Shown piece by piece: positions 1 to 8,656 of a stretch of DNA of 64,000 bases. The stretch spans positions 248,001-312,000 of the forward strand of contig NZ_SGXL01000001.1 of NCBI RefSeq assembly GCF_004216955.1. Direction: 5' to 3'. A program made the translations under genes and the position numbers. This DNA comes from Fictibacillus sp. BK138. Its GTDB lineage: Bacteria; Bacillota; Bacilli; Bacillales; Fictibacillaceae. Position 1 is the stretch's first letter, and each line of letters starts with the position of its first letter. The notes under the pieces are model-generated. The model was not told where the DNA came from. It made no database searches and saw nothing but the letters and a program-made list of their open reading frames with translations.

Positions 1-1128
1 TGAAATAGCGGATAAAGCAACGACATCACCATTCTCCCCGTAAATAGGGCTAAGGGAAAGACTCACATTGAGACGTTTACCGCTTTTCGTCAGCCGGATT
101 GTTTCGACGCCTTTTACATAGCCGCCATGCTTCACAATGGTCATCAGTCTTTCAGATTCAGCAGCTTTGTCTTCAGGGACGATCGGCAGCATATGAGAAG
201 AAAGGTTGTTGTTCAATTCACTTTGCGACCATCCGTAGATCAGCTCGAAGGCTGGATTTACTTTCACGGAATAATTCGTTAGATGCACGACTGAGATGGC
301 GTCACTAGAATGATAGATAACTGACTCGAGCAGGTCCTTTGTTTCTCTCAGTTCTTTCTCCGCTTCTCTTTTGGCTGTAACATCCTTCGCGATTCCAAAT
401 ACACCATGTATTTTGTTGAGCACGATGATAGGAGTAAGGGTAAAGGTGATCTGGCGGATCTCACCGTTTTTTTGGCGTATGCGTGTTTCGTGCATTTTGG
501 AATTGCCTTTTAATGCATCGTTAAACTGATCGATCGCAATCGTTTTTCGCTCAGGCATCATAAGAGGGTCGAACGTCATGCTAAGAAGCTCTGTTTCGCT
601 GTAGCCTGTCAAATCGGTACAAGCTTTGTTGACAGTCGTGAATTTACCGTCCAGATCCAAAGAGAACAAGGCATCGATGTTATGGTCCATCAATGATCTG
701 AACCGTTGTTCACTTTCTGCGAGCTGCGTTTCGACCTGAACTCTCTCGCTTAGGTCCACACAGAATCCGTAAACTTCAGAAACCACCCCATCTTTATAGA
801 TTGGTCCGATCGCTGCTAGAAACGGTATGCCGTTCAGCTTCGATTCGTACGTCAGACTTTCTCCTTTTAACGCTCTCTCGTAAACTTCTCTCTTAAAAAC
901 GGCCATCTCTGGCGGAAAGATATCTTCTATTCTTTTTTGCAGTACGTTTTCCTGTTTGAGGCCGAACATGTCAAAAAGCTCACCTTGGCTCTCGGTCATG
1001 ATAATCTCTTCATCCTGCTTTATAAATCGAAAGGTCATGCTTTTTTGGCGGGAAATACCGGTTTTGAACGGAGAAAACCGCCATATGTTTTCCCCTGCTG
1101 CCGGAATGGCCGGTGCGTTATGGACCAT
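1..1128 (-). CDS. Multi-PAS sensor protein, 5' part only (truncated by window edge)
   Basis: Reading the minus strand from an ATG preceded by GGGAGG gives 376 codons without a stop, running off the window. The fragment holds three PAS-like units: about residues 30-115, 127-240 (begins SEQRFRSLMDHN, with LFSLDLDGKF and VNKACTDLTGYS) and 256-372 (LLESVIYHSSDAISVV, then VNPAFELIYGWS). PAS units sense ligands or redox state and pass the signal to a C-terminal output domain. That domain lies outside the window, so it could be a histidine kinase or a GGDEF/EAL domain. No signal peptide or membrane segment is seen, so the visible part is probably cytosolic. The gene is divergent from mntP. The PAS assignment is firm; the output function is unknown. 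Confidence 0.8.
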   Translation of the reverse strand, partial: MVHNAPAIPAAGENIWRFSPFKTGISRQKSMTFRFIKQDEEIIMTESQGELFDMFGLKQENVLQKRIEDIFPPEMAVFKREVYERALKGESLTYESKLNGIPFLAAIGPIYKDGVVSEVYGFCVDLSERVQVETQLAESEQRFRSLMDHNIDALFSLDLDGKFTTVNKACTDLTGYSETELLSMTFDPLMMPERKTIAIDQFNDALKGNSKMHETRIRQKNGEIRQITFTLTPIIVLNKIHGVFGIAKDVTAKREAEKELRETKDLLESVIYHSSDAISVVHLTNYSVKVNPAFELIYGWSQSELNNNLSSHMLPIVPEDKAAESERLMTIVKHGGYVKGVETIRLTKSGKRLNVSLSLSPIYGENGDVVALSAIS

Positions 1129-1317
1129 GCTTGTTCCTCCCTTTTTTCGAACAGGTTTATATCTCTTTTATATACGATACTCACTTGCGCTTTCCCTTCC
1201 TATGCCGCAGTAAAGTGTGCAATTTTTAAACGTTAAAGGAGCTTGTATATTTTTTAGTCTTTTTAAAAGTAGACATGCATAGGCTGAAAGTATGATGGAT
1301 AAAGGAGTGGGAACTAT

Positions 1318-1869
1318 TTGGCAACGATGGGGGAATGGATGACACTGTGGTTTATGTCCATCGCACTCGGTATGGACGCCTTTTCGATCGGGCTGGGAAT
1401 GGGGATGCTTTCACTTCGAATTAAGCAGATTATGAAAATAGGAATCACGATCGGTCTGTTCCATATGTTGATGCCCCTTGGCGGAATGACGATCGGCAAA
1501 GAAATATCTGTTCATTTTGGGGGTATCGCAGGCATAGTGGGAGGGGTCCTTCTCGTTATATTGGGAATGACGATGATCCGCTCTTCTTTTTCAAAAGATG
1601 ATGAGCCGTTTGTTCGGCCAGTTGGCTTCGGTCTGCTCGTTTTTGCATTAAGCGCTTCTCTCGACAGCTTTTCTGTTGGCCTAAGTTTAGGAATCTATGG
1701 CGCAAAAACGTGGCTGACTATTTTTATGTTCGGAATGATGAGCATGCTTCTTACATGGTGCGGGCTGATGATGGGAAAGAAAGTGCAGAAGTGGCTTGGG
1801 TCCTACAGCGAGGCTTTAGGAGGCTGCATCCTGCTCGCGTTTGGTGTGAAGATTCTTTTTCCTTTTTAA
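1318..1869 (+). CDS. mntP: Manganese efflux pump MntP
   Basis: 183-residue integral membrane protein of the MntP (DUF204, YwlD) family, which exports Mn2+ and protects against manganese excess. Two internally repeated halves each carry the acidic membrane motif: GMDAFSIG near residue 20 and SLDSFSVG near residue 115. About six hydrophobic segments are visible and the length fits the family. The start is a TTG with AAAGGAG about 8 bases upstream; the next ATG lies only three codons in. No yybP-ykoY manganese riboswitch was recognised in the 189 bases upstream. The position before ywlE and rpiB is as in B. subtilis. Confidence 0.9.
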   Translation: MATMGEWMTLWFMSIALGMDAFSIGLGMGMLSLRIKQIMKIGITIGLFHMLMPLGGMTIGKEISVHFGGIAGIVGGVLLVILGMTMIRSSFSKDDEPFVRPVGFGLLVFALSASLDSFSVGLSLGIYGAKTWLTIFMFGMMSMLLTWCGLMMGKKVQKWLGSYSEALGGCILLAFGVKILFPF

Positions 1870-1973
1870 TACAGAACAAGAGGATTTATTTACAATAGAG
1901 TCCGGTGATATACTAATAAAAAACGTTACTCTCTATAAAAATGGGGAAAGCTAGAATATGAGGTGAACACTCC

Positions 1974-2585
1974 ATGAACGTGTTATTTATTTGTACAGGA
2001 AACACTTGCCGCAGTCCGATGGCTGAAGCGATTTTACGGGAAAAAGGAAAAGGTAGATTCCACGTGAAATCTGCAGGAGTATTTGCTGGGAACGGCGCCG
2101 TTATGAGTTCGAATGCAACACAGGCTCTTTCTGAGAGGAGGATCAAAGAGAACCACCAGTCACAGGGTGTTTCTGATTACTTGGTCGAGTGGGCGGATCT
2201 CATTTTAACGATGACAGAAAACCATAAGCATGCCCTCGTTGGAAGATGGCCCGATGCTGTCAACAAAACATATACGCTAAAAGAATACGTGATGGACGAC
2301 GAGGATCTGAAGAAAATTGAAGAAATCTACGAGTTGTATACAGAAATTGAAATGCTGAAACTGCAATATATGTCCAAAGATCATAATAGTGAAGACGTGA
2401 AAAAAGAGTTCGAAAAAGAAGTACGGCCGCTCGTTGAAAAACGGATGAAGCTTGAGAGCTCTGTGCCGTCACTCGACATTTCAGACCCGTTCGGCGGTCC
2501 GCTGCATCTTTATCAGGAAACAAGGGACGAAATCGAAGCGCTTATTGAAAAATTAGTGAAAAAAGACGATAAGACTAAAGAGTGA
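1974..2585 (+). CDS. ywlE: Low-molecular-weight protein arginine phosphatase YwlE with an internal insertion
   Basis: Low-molecular-weight phosphatase fold; the B. subtilis family member removes phosphate from phosphoarginine and so opposes the McsB kinase. The P-loop CTGNTCRS gives nucleophile Cys7 and Arg13, and the Thr in the loop is the residue linked to arginine specificity. The general-acid Asp is in DPFGG at residue 171. At 203 residues it is longer than the usual ~150. The excess is a charged, probably helical stretch between LKEYV (ending at residue 106) and DPFGG, where B. subtilis has about eight residues. All catalytic residues are kept, so activity is expected. RBS GAGGTG precedes the ATG. 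Confidence 0.9.
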   Translation: MNVLFICTGNTCRSPMAEAILREKGKGRFHVKSAGVFAGNGAVMSSNATQALSERRIKENHQSQGVSDYLVEWADLILTMTENHKHALVGRWPDAVNKTYTLKEYVMDDEDLKKIEEIYELYTEIEMLKLQYMSKDHNSEDVKKEFEKEVRPLVEKRMKLESSVPSLDISDPFGGPLHLYQETRDEIEALIEKLVKKDDKTKE

Positions 2586-2690
2586 ATCATATTCTGATGA
2601 GGCTGTCCTAAATAGGCGTGAAGCGACATTGAATAGGGTACTAGTTAAGAATATAATGGAAAAAAGTATATGAGAGCAGGTGCAGACAAC

Positions 2691-3131
2691 ATGAAAGTAG
2701 CAATAGGTTCAGATCACGCCGGAGTTGAATTACGAAAAGAAATAATAGCCATGATAGAAGAGCTTGGAATGGAAGTAGAAGATGTTGGCTGCGAATGCAC
2801 GACATCTGTAGACTATCCGGACTATGCGATTCCTGTTGCAGAAAAAGTAGCAAACGGTGAAGCTGATCGTGGAATCTTAATTTGCGGAACGGGAATCGGT
2901 ATGAGTATCGCAGCAAACAAGGTTAAAGGAATCCGCTGCGCACTTGTTCATGATCTGTTCAGTGCAAAGGCAACGAGACAGCATAATGACAGCAATGTAC
3001 TTGCCATGGGTGAACGTGTGATCGGTCCGGGTCTTGCTTTGGAAATCGCAAAAGTATGGCTGACGACAGAATATGAAGGCGGACGTCACGGACGCCGTGT
3101 GGGTAAAATCTCTCAATACGAAGGCCAATAG
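2691..3131 (+). CDS. rpiB: Ribose-5-phosphate isomerase B
   Basis: RpiB/LacAB family enzyme (146 residues) interconverting ribose-5-phosphate and ribulose-5-phosphate in the pentose phosphate pathway. It starts MKVAIGSDHAG, the family signature with the substrate-binding Asp-His. The catalytic Cys65 lies in CGTGIGMSIAANK, and RQHNDSNVLAMGERVIG supplies the phosphate-binding residues. An upstream in-frame ATG at 2670 would add seven residues that do not belong to the fold, so the downstream ATG was chosen. A TATAAT is present near 2652, but its -35 is poorly placed. The gene fits the ywlE-rpiB-ywlG order known from Bacillus. Confidence 0.93.
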   Translation: MKVAIGSDHAGVELRKEIIAMIEELGMEVEDVGCECTTSVDYPDYAIPVAEKVANGEADRGILICGTGIGMSIAANKVKGIRCALVHDLFSAKATRQHNDSNVLAMGERVIGPGLALEIAKVWLTTEYEGGRHGRRVGKISQYEGQ

Positions 3132-3165
3132 CAATAAACCCATAATATGAAGGGAAGACCATCAA

Positions 3166-3738
3166 ATGAGCGACGAGCTCCAACAGATTCAAGACCAAGT
3201 CCTGAATGTTTTGCAAGATCTGCAAAAGCATGCACAATTAAAATCTTCACAATTATTAGTAGTAGGCGCAAGTACGAGCGAAGTAATTGGTGAACGAATT
3301 GGCACATCAGGCACGATGGATACAGCAGGTGCACTATACCGCGGTATCATAGCGTTTCAAGAAGAAACAGGAGTGGCACTTGCCGTTCAGTGCTGTGAAC
3401 ACTTGAATCGCGCCCTCGTCATGGAGCGGGCGGAAGCAGAAAGAAGAGGCTATGAAGAAGTTCGGGTTGTTCCGGCTCGATCAGCCGGCGGTGCATTAGC
3501 GACACATGCCTTTCACCATATGAACGAACCCGTGATCGTTGAATATATAAAAGCCGACGCAGGCATCGACATCGGTGACACCTTTATCGGTATGCATCTG
3601 AAACATGTCGCAGTACCGGTTCGAAGCGAAGTGAAAAAGGTCGGCGAAGCACACGTTACACTGGCTAAGACCCGCCCGAAGCTGATCGGCGGCGAACGCG
3701 CAGTCTATCCGAGCAAAGAAGACATACGATGTTTTTAA
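3166..3738 (+). CDS. ywlG: Conserved protein YwlG (DUF436 family)
   Basis: 190-residue cytosolic protein of the DUF436/YwlG family, conserved in Firmicutes; to my knowledge no biochemical role is established. The N-terminal ~25 residues look helical, followed by [20 protein letters not shown] and a mixed alpha/beta body with [14 protein letters not shown] and [14 protein letters not shown]. Length is normal for the family. It lies 34 bases after rpiB with its own GAAGGGAAG RBS and is followed by a strong terminator, so it is the last gene of this unit. Confidence 0.85.
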   Translation: MSDELQQIQDQVLNVLQDLQKHAQLKSSQLLVVGASTSEVIGERIGTSGTMDTAGALYRGIIAFQEETGVALAVQCCEHLNRALVMERAEAERRGYEEVRVVPARSAGGALATHAFHHMNEPVIVEYIKADAGIDIGDTFIGMHLKHVAVPVRSEVKKVGEAHVTLAKTRPKLIGGERAVYPSKEDIRCF

Positions 3739-3743
3739 CGAAG

Positions 3744-3771
3744 GAAAGCCCTCTTGGTGAGGGCTTTTTTA
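3744..3771 (+). terminator. Intrinsic terminator after ywlG
   Basis: AGCCCTC pairs with GAGGGCT around a short loop and is followed by six T residues. It ends the ywlE-rpiB-ywlG unit. Confidence 0.85.
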
Positions 3772-3794
3772 GTTTTAGTTGGAGTGTGGGGCTG

Positions 3795-3918
3795 TCGAAC
3801 CCTGTCGAGGATTGTAGACTCGTGGATAAACAGCCAAAACTTTTGGATTCAGCACCATAATTTTTGGATTCAAGGCCAAAACTCGTGGATTCATGGGTGT
3901 TTTTCGTGGGATTACGGT
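3795..3918. repeat. Periodic intergenic array, family C (copy 1)
   Basis: After a head with TGTCGA, GGAT-containing units start at 3824, 3845, 3866 and 3887, exactly 21 bp apart, with a further degenerate unit near 3908. Units alternate between ACTCGTGGATAAA and TTTTTGGATTCA types. The array lies between the terminator of ywlG and the convergent GNAT gene. A long minus-strand frame through it shows heptad-like repeats, but this follows from 21 being a multiple of three. No RBS or codon bias supports translation. Confidence 0.8.
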
Positions 3919-3991
3919 TAACAAGGCTTCTTTCACGCCGTTCTGGTACCCTCAAAACAGATGATCTGAAGCTTTGCACCGGCCAAGCCTC

Positions 3992-4459
3992 CTAATTATG
4001 TTCGATCTCGTAGTGAATCCACTCTGAATTGATGTTTTTTCCGCCCATTTTCTTGTAAAGTGCTTGTGCAGATGTGTTATCAACTGCGGTCTGCCAGGTC
4101 ATGTACGCATAGCCTTCCTTTTTCGTATAATCCACGACATGCTGAAACAATTTTTCGCCGAGTCCTGATCCGCGATACGCTGAATCTACAAAAAGATCGT
4201 TCAAAATGGCGATTTTCTGCACTCGAGTGGTGCTGAATGAGAAATAAAGTGTTGCGAACCCGGCAAGCGTTTCGTTCTCCCCGACTGCAACAAACTGTGT
4301 TCCTGCTTCCTCGGAGTTCAGCAGGTGCAGGATGTGATTCTCCAATTGCGTATCTTCCGGCTTTTTACCTTTATAAAAATCCACAATATAAGCGAGCATC
4401 AAATTTTTCAGCTGCTCGAGATCCTCTTTTACGACAGGGCGTATTTGAAAAGCGGCCAT
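3992..4459 (-). CDS. GNAT family N-acetyltransferase
   Basis: 155-residue acetyl-CoA-dependent acetyltransferase. It shows the expected GNAT order: an N-terminal strand with IRPVVKEDLEQL, the central strands LNDLFVDSAYRGSGLGEKL containing the R-G-x-G-x-G/A pyrophosphate loop (motif A), and a late ALYKKMGG helix (motif B). The substrate cannot be predicted. It lies just downstream of the rpiR-type gene on the same strand (15 bases apart), so the two may be co-transcribed. Confidence 0.85.
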   Translation of the reverse strand: MAAFQIRPVVKEDLEQLKNLMLAYIVDFYKGKKPEDTQLENHILHLLNSEEAGTQFVAVGENETLAGFATLYFSFSTTRVQKIAILNDLFVDSAYRGSGLGEKLFQHVVDYTKKEGYAYMTWQTAVDNTSAQALYKKMGGKNINSEWIHYEIEHN

Positions 4460-4474
4460 CTGTAATTTCCCCTT

Positions 4475-5323
4475 TTACATTTTTTTAATAGAGATAGCAT
4501 TCCGCATTCTTTGAATAGAATCCTGCACTCTGTCTTTATTTTTCATCATAAAGTTCACGAACAGCAGATCGACAATCGTCAGCTGTGCGATTCTCGAAGA
4601 CAACGCTTCTGATCTGTAAGCGGTTTCTTCTGAGACCGTATAAAAAACAAGGTCAGCCTGCTTGCTTAAAGGGGTAGTGGCATAGTTTGTGATCGCGATG
4701 CATACAGCGCCGTTTTCCTTTGCAACGGAAAGAACATCCAGAAGATCTTTGTTCGTGCCTGAATGAGAGATGAAAACCGCTGCATCCTGATCAGTCAGCT
4801 GGGAAGCGGACATGAGCTGCATATGTGTGTCACTGTATGCGGAGCTGCTTTTGCCTGTCCTGATAAATTTATGATGAGCGTCCATCGCGATGACACCTGA
4901 GCCACCGTTTCCGTAGAAATCGATTTTCCGGGCCGCATTCAAGACAGAAACAGCACGTTCTAAAACTTCGCTGTTCATGATGTTGAGCGTTTCTTCTAAC
5001 GTGCGTATATTGGACTTTACTACTTTTGATGCGATATCGATCTCAGCATCGGATTCCAGGATCTGCTCGTGGATATCTTTTATCGGTGTCACGATGTCGG
5101 CGGCAAGGGCGATCCTCATCGCTTGATAGCCTTTATAGCCCAATCGCTTACAGAACCGGAACACCGTCGCATCCGCCACATCGAGATCATCTGCGACTTG
5201 ATTGATGCTTTTATGAACCATCTGTTTTGGATCCTTCAGAACGTAATCTGCGATTTGCTTTTCTTTTTCGCTGAAAGAAAAATAGGACGATTTTATTCGT
5301 AAAATACAAGACTGGTGATTCAT
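4475..5323 (-). CDS. RpiR-type transcriptional regulator (HTH plus SIS domain)
   Basis: 282 residues. The N-terminal RpiR helix-turn-helix (about residues 1-77, with INQVADDLDVADATVFRFC) is followed by a SIS phosphosugar-binding domain (about 120-260, with IDFYGNGGSGVIA and VFISHSGTNKDLLDV). Such regulators bind palindromic operators and respond to phosphorylated sugars. It is transcribed divergently from gntP-gntK, and two inverted repeats lie in the shared 150-bp promoter region. A role as gluconate regulator, with 6-phosphogluconate as a plausible effector, is inferred from this context. B. subtilis uses an unrelated GntR protein for the same job. Confidence 0.85.
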   Translation of the reverse strand: MNHQSCILRIKSSYFSFSEKEKQIADYVLKDPKQMVHKSINQVADDLDVADATVFRFCKRLGYKGYQAMRIALAADIVTPIKDIHEQILESDAEIDIASKVVKSNIRTLEETLNIMNSEVLERAVSVLNAARKIDFYGNGGSGVIAMDAHHKFIRTGKSSSAYSDTHMQLMSASQLTDQDAAVFISHSGTNKDLLDVLSVAKENGAVCIAITNYATTPLSKQADLVFYTVSEETAYRSEALSSRIAQLTIVDLLFVNFMMKNKDRVQDSIQRMRNAISIKKM

Positions 5324-5343
5324 AGACTAGCACCTCGGGTAAA

Positions 5344-5396
5344 GAAAGTTGTTACTTTCAGTTTAGCTCAGAAAGGGCCACTTGAAAATAATTTTC
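5344..5396. promoter_or_regulatory. Candidate operators of the RpiR-type regulator
   Basis: Two perfect inverted repeats sit between the divergent regulator and gntP: GAAAGT-TGTT-ACTTTC (5344-5359) and GAAAATAATTTTC (5384-5396). Both begin with GAAA and end with TTTC. The second ends one base before the cre box. The assignment as operators is inferred from position and symmetry. Confidence 0.5.
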
Positions 5397-5397
5397 T

Positions 5398-5434
5398 TGA
5401 AAACGTTTACAATAAAAAAATTTTATTATAAGAT
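5398..5434 (+). promoter_or_regulatory. gntP promoter with overlapping cre box
   Basis: TGAAAACGTTTACA (5398-5411) matches the CcpA-binding consensus TGWNANCGNTNWCA at every position. Its TTTACA also serves as a -35, followed 17 bases later by TAAGAT as a weak -10. This predicts repression of gluconate uptake by CcpA when glucose is present. Confidence 0.7.
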
Positions 5435-5477
5435 ACCGTTACATGAAAAAAATTTTAATATATAAAGGATGATAAGA

Positions 5478-6821
5478 ATGTCAGGATCTACATTGATTCT
5501 CGTTGCACTACTTGGTGTTTTTGCACTTTTATTTTTAGTTATTCGAACAAAGCTGCATGCCTTTGTTGCACTCCTTCTCGTTTCTTTGCTTGTAGGGATC
5601 GCTGCTGGGATGCCGCTTAATAAAGTCATAGAGTCGATCACGAACGGAATGGGTGGGACTCTTGGTTTTGTTGCCGTCGTTGTTGGACTTGGTGCAATGT
5701 TTGGACAGATGCTTGAAGTGTCAGGCGGTGCTGAACGGCTTGCACAGACATTGGTAAAAAAGTTCGGTCAGGACAAGGCACAATGGGCGCTTACACTGAC
5801 AGGTTTCCTTGTTGCGATTCCGGTATTTTTCGATGTTGGTTTCATTATTTTAGTTCCGATCGTTTACGGTTTAGCCAAAAAGACTGGCCGTTCATTGCTT
5901 TACTACGGAATTCCTCTCTTAGCAGGATTAGCGGTAACACACAGTTTTGTACCGCCGACACCAGGACCGATCGCTGTTGCTGACCTTTTAGGAGCTGAGC
6001 TTGGATGGGTTATCTTATTTGGTGTTCTAGCAGGTATTCCTTCTGCAATCTTGGCAGGACCTGTATTTGGTAGATACATTGCGAAAAAGATTCACGTATC
6101 TGTGCCGGATTACATGGAACTTGAAGAAAAGCAGTATGACAAAGAGCTTCCAAGCTTTGCGATGATTGCGAGCTTAATCTTTATTCCACTCGTATTGATT
6201 TTAGCGAACACAGTTTCAGGTGTTTTATTAGAAGAAGGAAATACAGTTCGTTCTGTATTAACATTCCTTGGTCATCCGTTCGTAGCGTTGATCATTGCGA
6301 CATTGCTAGCATTCTACTTCTTAGGTGTAAGAAGAGGGTACAGTGGTGACGAGATTCAGAGCATCGCGACGAAAGCACTTGAGCCAGCGGGAATTATCAT
6401 CTTAGTTACAGGTGCAGGTGGAGTTTTCAAACAGATCTTGATCGATTCAGGTGTTGGGGAAGTTTTAGGTGACATGATGGCAGGTTCCGCATTGCCTCCG
6501 ATCTTACTAGCGTTCCTGATTGCATCGGTCGTTCGAGTTGCACAAGGTTCAGCAACGGTTGCGATGGTTACAGCAGCTGGATTGATTTCACCGCTCATCG
6601 ACACATTAGGGTTAGAAGGACCAGTGCTAGGTTTGATCGTTATCTCGATCGCAGCCGGTGCTACGATTCTTTCACATGTTAACGACTCAGGCTTCTGGCT
6701 TGTAAACCGGTACTTCGGATTAGATGTAAAAGATACATTGCGTTCATGGACAATGATGGAGACGATTATTGCATTGACTGGCTTTACGGTCGTGTTTGTA
6801 TTAGGATTCTTTATACATTAG
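5478..6821 (+). CDS. gntP: Gluconate:H+ symporter, GntP family
   Basis: 447-residue polytopic permease of the GntP family, importing gluconate (or a related sugar acid) with protons. The protein is hydrophobic throughout, with 12-14 predicted segments and the family stretches THSFVPPTPGPIAVADLLGA near residue 155 and HVNDSGFWLVNRYFG near the C-terminus. An in-frame ATG at 5469 abuts the AAAGGATG RBS, so the ATG at 5478 is preferred. gntK follows about 70 bases later. The pairing with a gluconate-type kinase supports gluconate as substrate. Confidence 0.88.
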   Translation: MSGSTLILVALLGVFALLFLVIRTKLHAFVALLLVSLLVGIAAGMPLNKVIESITNGMGGTLGFVAVVVGLGAMFGQMLEVSGGAERLAQTLVKKFGQDKAQWALTLTGFLVAIPVFFDVGFIILVPIVYGLAKKTGRSLLYYGIPLLAGLAVTHSFVPPTPGPIAVADLLGAELGWVILFGVLAGIPSAILAGPVFGRYIAKKIHVSVPDYMELEEKQYDKELPSFAMIASLIFIPLVLILANTVSGVLLEEGNTVRSVLTFLGHPFVALIIATLLAFYFLGVRRGYSGDEIQSIATKALEPAGIIILVTGAGGVFKQILIDSGVGEVLGDMMAGSALPPILLAFLIASVVRVAQGSATVAMVTAAGLISPLIDTLGLEGPVLGLIVISIAAGATILSHVNDSGFWLVNRYFGLDVKDTLRSWTMMETIIALTGFTVVFVLGFFIH

Positions 6822-6890
6822 GATAGTGGTTTGAAGAGGGAGGGCATACTAATGCTGCTCCCTTTTGTGAACGTTTTGGAAGGAGAATGT

Positions 6891-8417
6891 ATGTTGAAAA
6901 GTTATGCGATCGGCATTGATATCGGAACAACGAGCACGAAGGTCGTCCTTTTTGACGAAAAAGGAGCGGCTGTTGCTCATCATGCAAAAAATTATCCCTT
7001 GCTCTCAGAGGTTCCCGGTGCTGCGGAACAAAGACCTGATGAGATCTATGAAGCCGTCGTTTATTCTTTAAGAGAGACGGTGAGAAAGAGCGGGGACCTG
7101 GCGGAAAAAATCGGCTTTATATCATTTAGTACGGCGATGCATTCGCTTATCGCGGTGGATTCGGATGGAAAGCCGCTGACGAATAGCATCACATGGGCAG
7201 ATACGCGCAGTGAGTCATATGCTTTTGCTGTGAGATCCAGTGCTGAAGGATTAGACCTCTATAAAAGGACAGGTGTACCGCTGCATCCGATGACACCTCT
7301 GTTTAAACTGCAGTGGCTTAAGAATGAGCAATCGGAGATTTTTCAAAAAGCAGCGAAGTTTGTTGGCATAAAAGATTACATACTTTACCGCTGGTTCGGT
7401 GAATGGGCAACCGATTATGCGTCCGCTGCTGCAATGGGCTTATGGAACATGAACACACTCATGTGGGATAAAGAAGCATTGCAGATGGCGGGAGTTACCC
7501 CTGAACGACTTCCAGAAATTCAGCCTACGACATTTTACTGGGACAGCCTTTCTGAAACACTGGAAAAATTGAGCGGACTCGATTCATCTGTAAAAGTAGT
7601 AATCGGAGCGACTGACGGTCCGCTATCTAATCTTGGAGTGGGTGCAATTTCACCTGGGGATGTTGCGGTAACGATCGGGACGAGTGGGGCGATCAGGACG
7701 ATTTCAAAGACTCCGATATTGGATGCAGAGGGAAGGACGTTTTGCTATCCGCTGACCGAAAAGCATTGGGTATCAGGCGGGCCGGTGAATAATGGAGGTA
7801 TCGCTTTTCAGTGGATTCATGACCTTTTTACAGAAGAGGAAACAGAAGGGTCATATGAAGAGCTTTCCCAGCGGGCTGAGGCGGCGGCTCCAGGAAGTGA
7901 TGGATTGATTTTTCTGCCTCATTTAACGGGTGAACGTGCACCTTTATGGGATGCGCAGGCAAAAGGTTCTTTTATCGGATTGACGCTTCGCCATAAAAAA
8001 GATCAACTGGTTCGAGCGGTATTAGAAGGCACGATCTTCAATCTGTATCAGGTTTATAGCCTTGTTAAAACGCAAGCACAGGAAAAAGCAGACGTTAAGA
8101 TTTTCGCTACTGGCGGTTTTACGAATTCACCGGCATGGAAACAGATTTTAGCGGACGTGTTCCAGAAGGAAGTCAGCATTCCAGAGCATACTGAAAGCTC
8201 ATGTCTTGGAGCGGTTCAGCTTGGAAGATTTGCGATCGGCGAAACAAATGTTTTACAGGAAGTGTATGAGGAAGCGAAGCAATATGGAACCGTGATACCG
8301 AACGCAGGACAAGAAGCAATGTATAGAGAGCTGTTTGGAATCTATCAGAATTTATCCGAAGCGATGGCATCTCAATATAAAGCGATTCATGAGTTTCAAT
8401 TTCGATTTTCAAAATAA
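6891..8417 (+). CDS. gntK: Gluconokinase (FGGY carbohydrate kinase)
   Basis: 508-residue FGGY-family kinase that would phosphorylate gluconate to 6-phosphogluconate. The N-terminal actin-like domain starts YAIGIDIGTTSTKVVLFDE. VVIGATDGPLSNLG lies mid-protein, and the C-terminal domain has VAVTIGTSGAIRTI and IFATGGFTNSPAWKQI. The length is close to the B. subtilis enzyme. The open frame extends upstream to 6831, but GGAAGGAG sits just before the ATG at 6891. No gntZ or second gnt regulator follows. FGGY specificity is hard to read from sequence; gluconate is inferred from gntP. Confidence 0.85.
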   Translation: MLKSYAIGIDIGTTSTKVVLFDEKGAAVAHHAKNYPLLSEVPGAAEQRPDEIYEAVVYSLRETVRKSGDLAEKIGFISFSTAMHSLIAVDSDGKPLTNSITWADTRSESYAFAVRSSAEGLDLYKRTGVPLHPMTPLFKLQWLKNEQSEIFQKAAKFVGIKDYILYRWFGEWATDYASAAAMGLWNMNTLMWDKEALQMAGVTPERLPEIQPTTFYWDSLSETLEKLSGLDSSVKVVIGATDGPLSNLGVGAISPGDVAVTIGTSGAIRTISKTPILDAEGRTFCYPLTEKHWVSGGPVNNGGIAFQWIHDLFTEEETEGSYEELSQRAEAAAPGSDGLIFLPHLTGERAPLWDAQAKGSFIGLTLRHKKDQLVRAVLEGTIFNLYQVYSLVKTQAQEKADVKIFATGGFTNSPAWKQILADVFQKEVSIPEHTESSCLGAVQLGRFAIGETNVLQEVYEEAKQYGTVIPNAGQEAMYRELFGIYQNLSEAMASQYKAIHEFQFRFSK

Positions 8418-8461
8418 ATGGATGCTATTTAAGATTTTTGTTGAATACGCTTCATTGCCTT

Positions 8462-8591
8462 GTTGGTTGGAGCGCAAGGTGCGAGACTCCTGCGGGATTA
8501 GCGGGACAGGTGAGACCACGACAGGCTTGGTTAGCCTAGAGGGCTCACCGCACGCCCCGCGGAAAGCGAGCATCCTGGAGCGGAGATCAAC
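8462..8591 (+). repeat. ~130-bp terminally inverted dispersed repeat (copy 1)
   Basis: The element starts GTTGGTTGGAGCG and ends CTGGAGCGGAGATCAAC, so its ends are inverted copies. Inside are GGTGCGAGACTCCTGCGGG, ACAGGTGAGACC, GGCTCACCGCACGCCCC and CGGAAAGCGAGC. Two further copies lie at 34906-35036 and, inverted, at 44282-44410. It carries no coding capacity. Such imperfect-palindrome repeats are frequent in Bacillaceae intergenic DNA. It sits between gntK and a convergent lipoprotein gene. Confidence 0.88.
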
Positions 8592-8625
8592 ATCTTCTCC
8601 AAGCTACATCTGTTTACGAAAAAAG

Positions 8626-8656
8626 AGAGCGGGCAAAAGCAACCCGCTCTTTTTTA
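8626..8656. terminator. Bidirectional intrinsic terminator
   Basis: AGAGCGGG pairs with CCCGCTCT around a 9-base loop, with an A-run before and a T-run after. It can serve both gntK and the convergent lipoprotein gene. Confidence 0.8.

Noticed and set aside
1129-1317. A yybP-ykoY manganese riboswitch before mntP
   Set aside because: The conserved aptamer blocks could not be found by eye.
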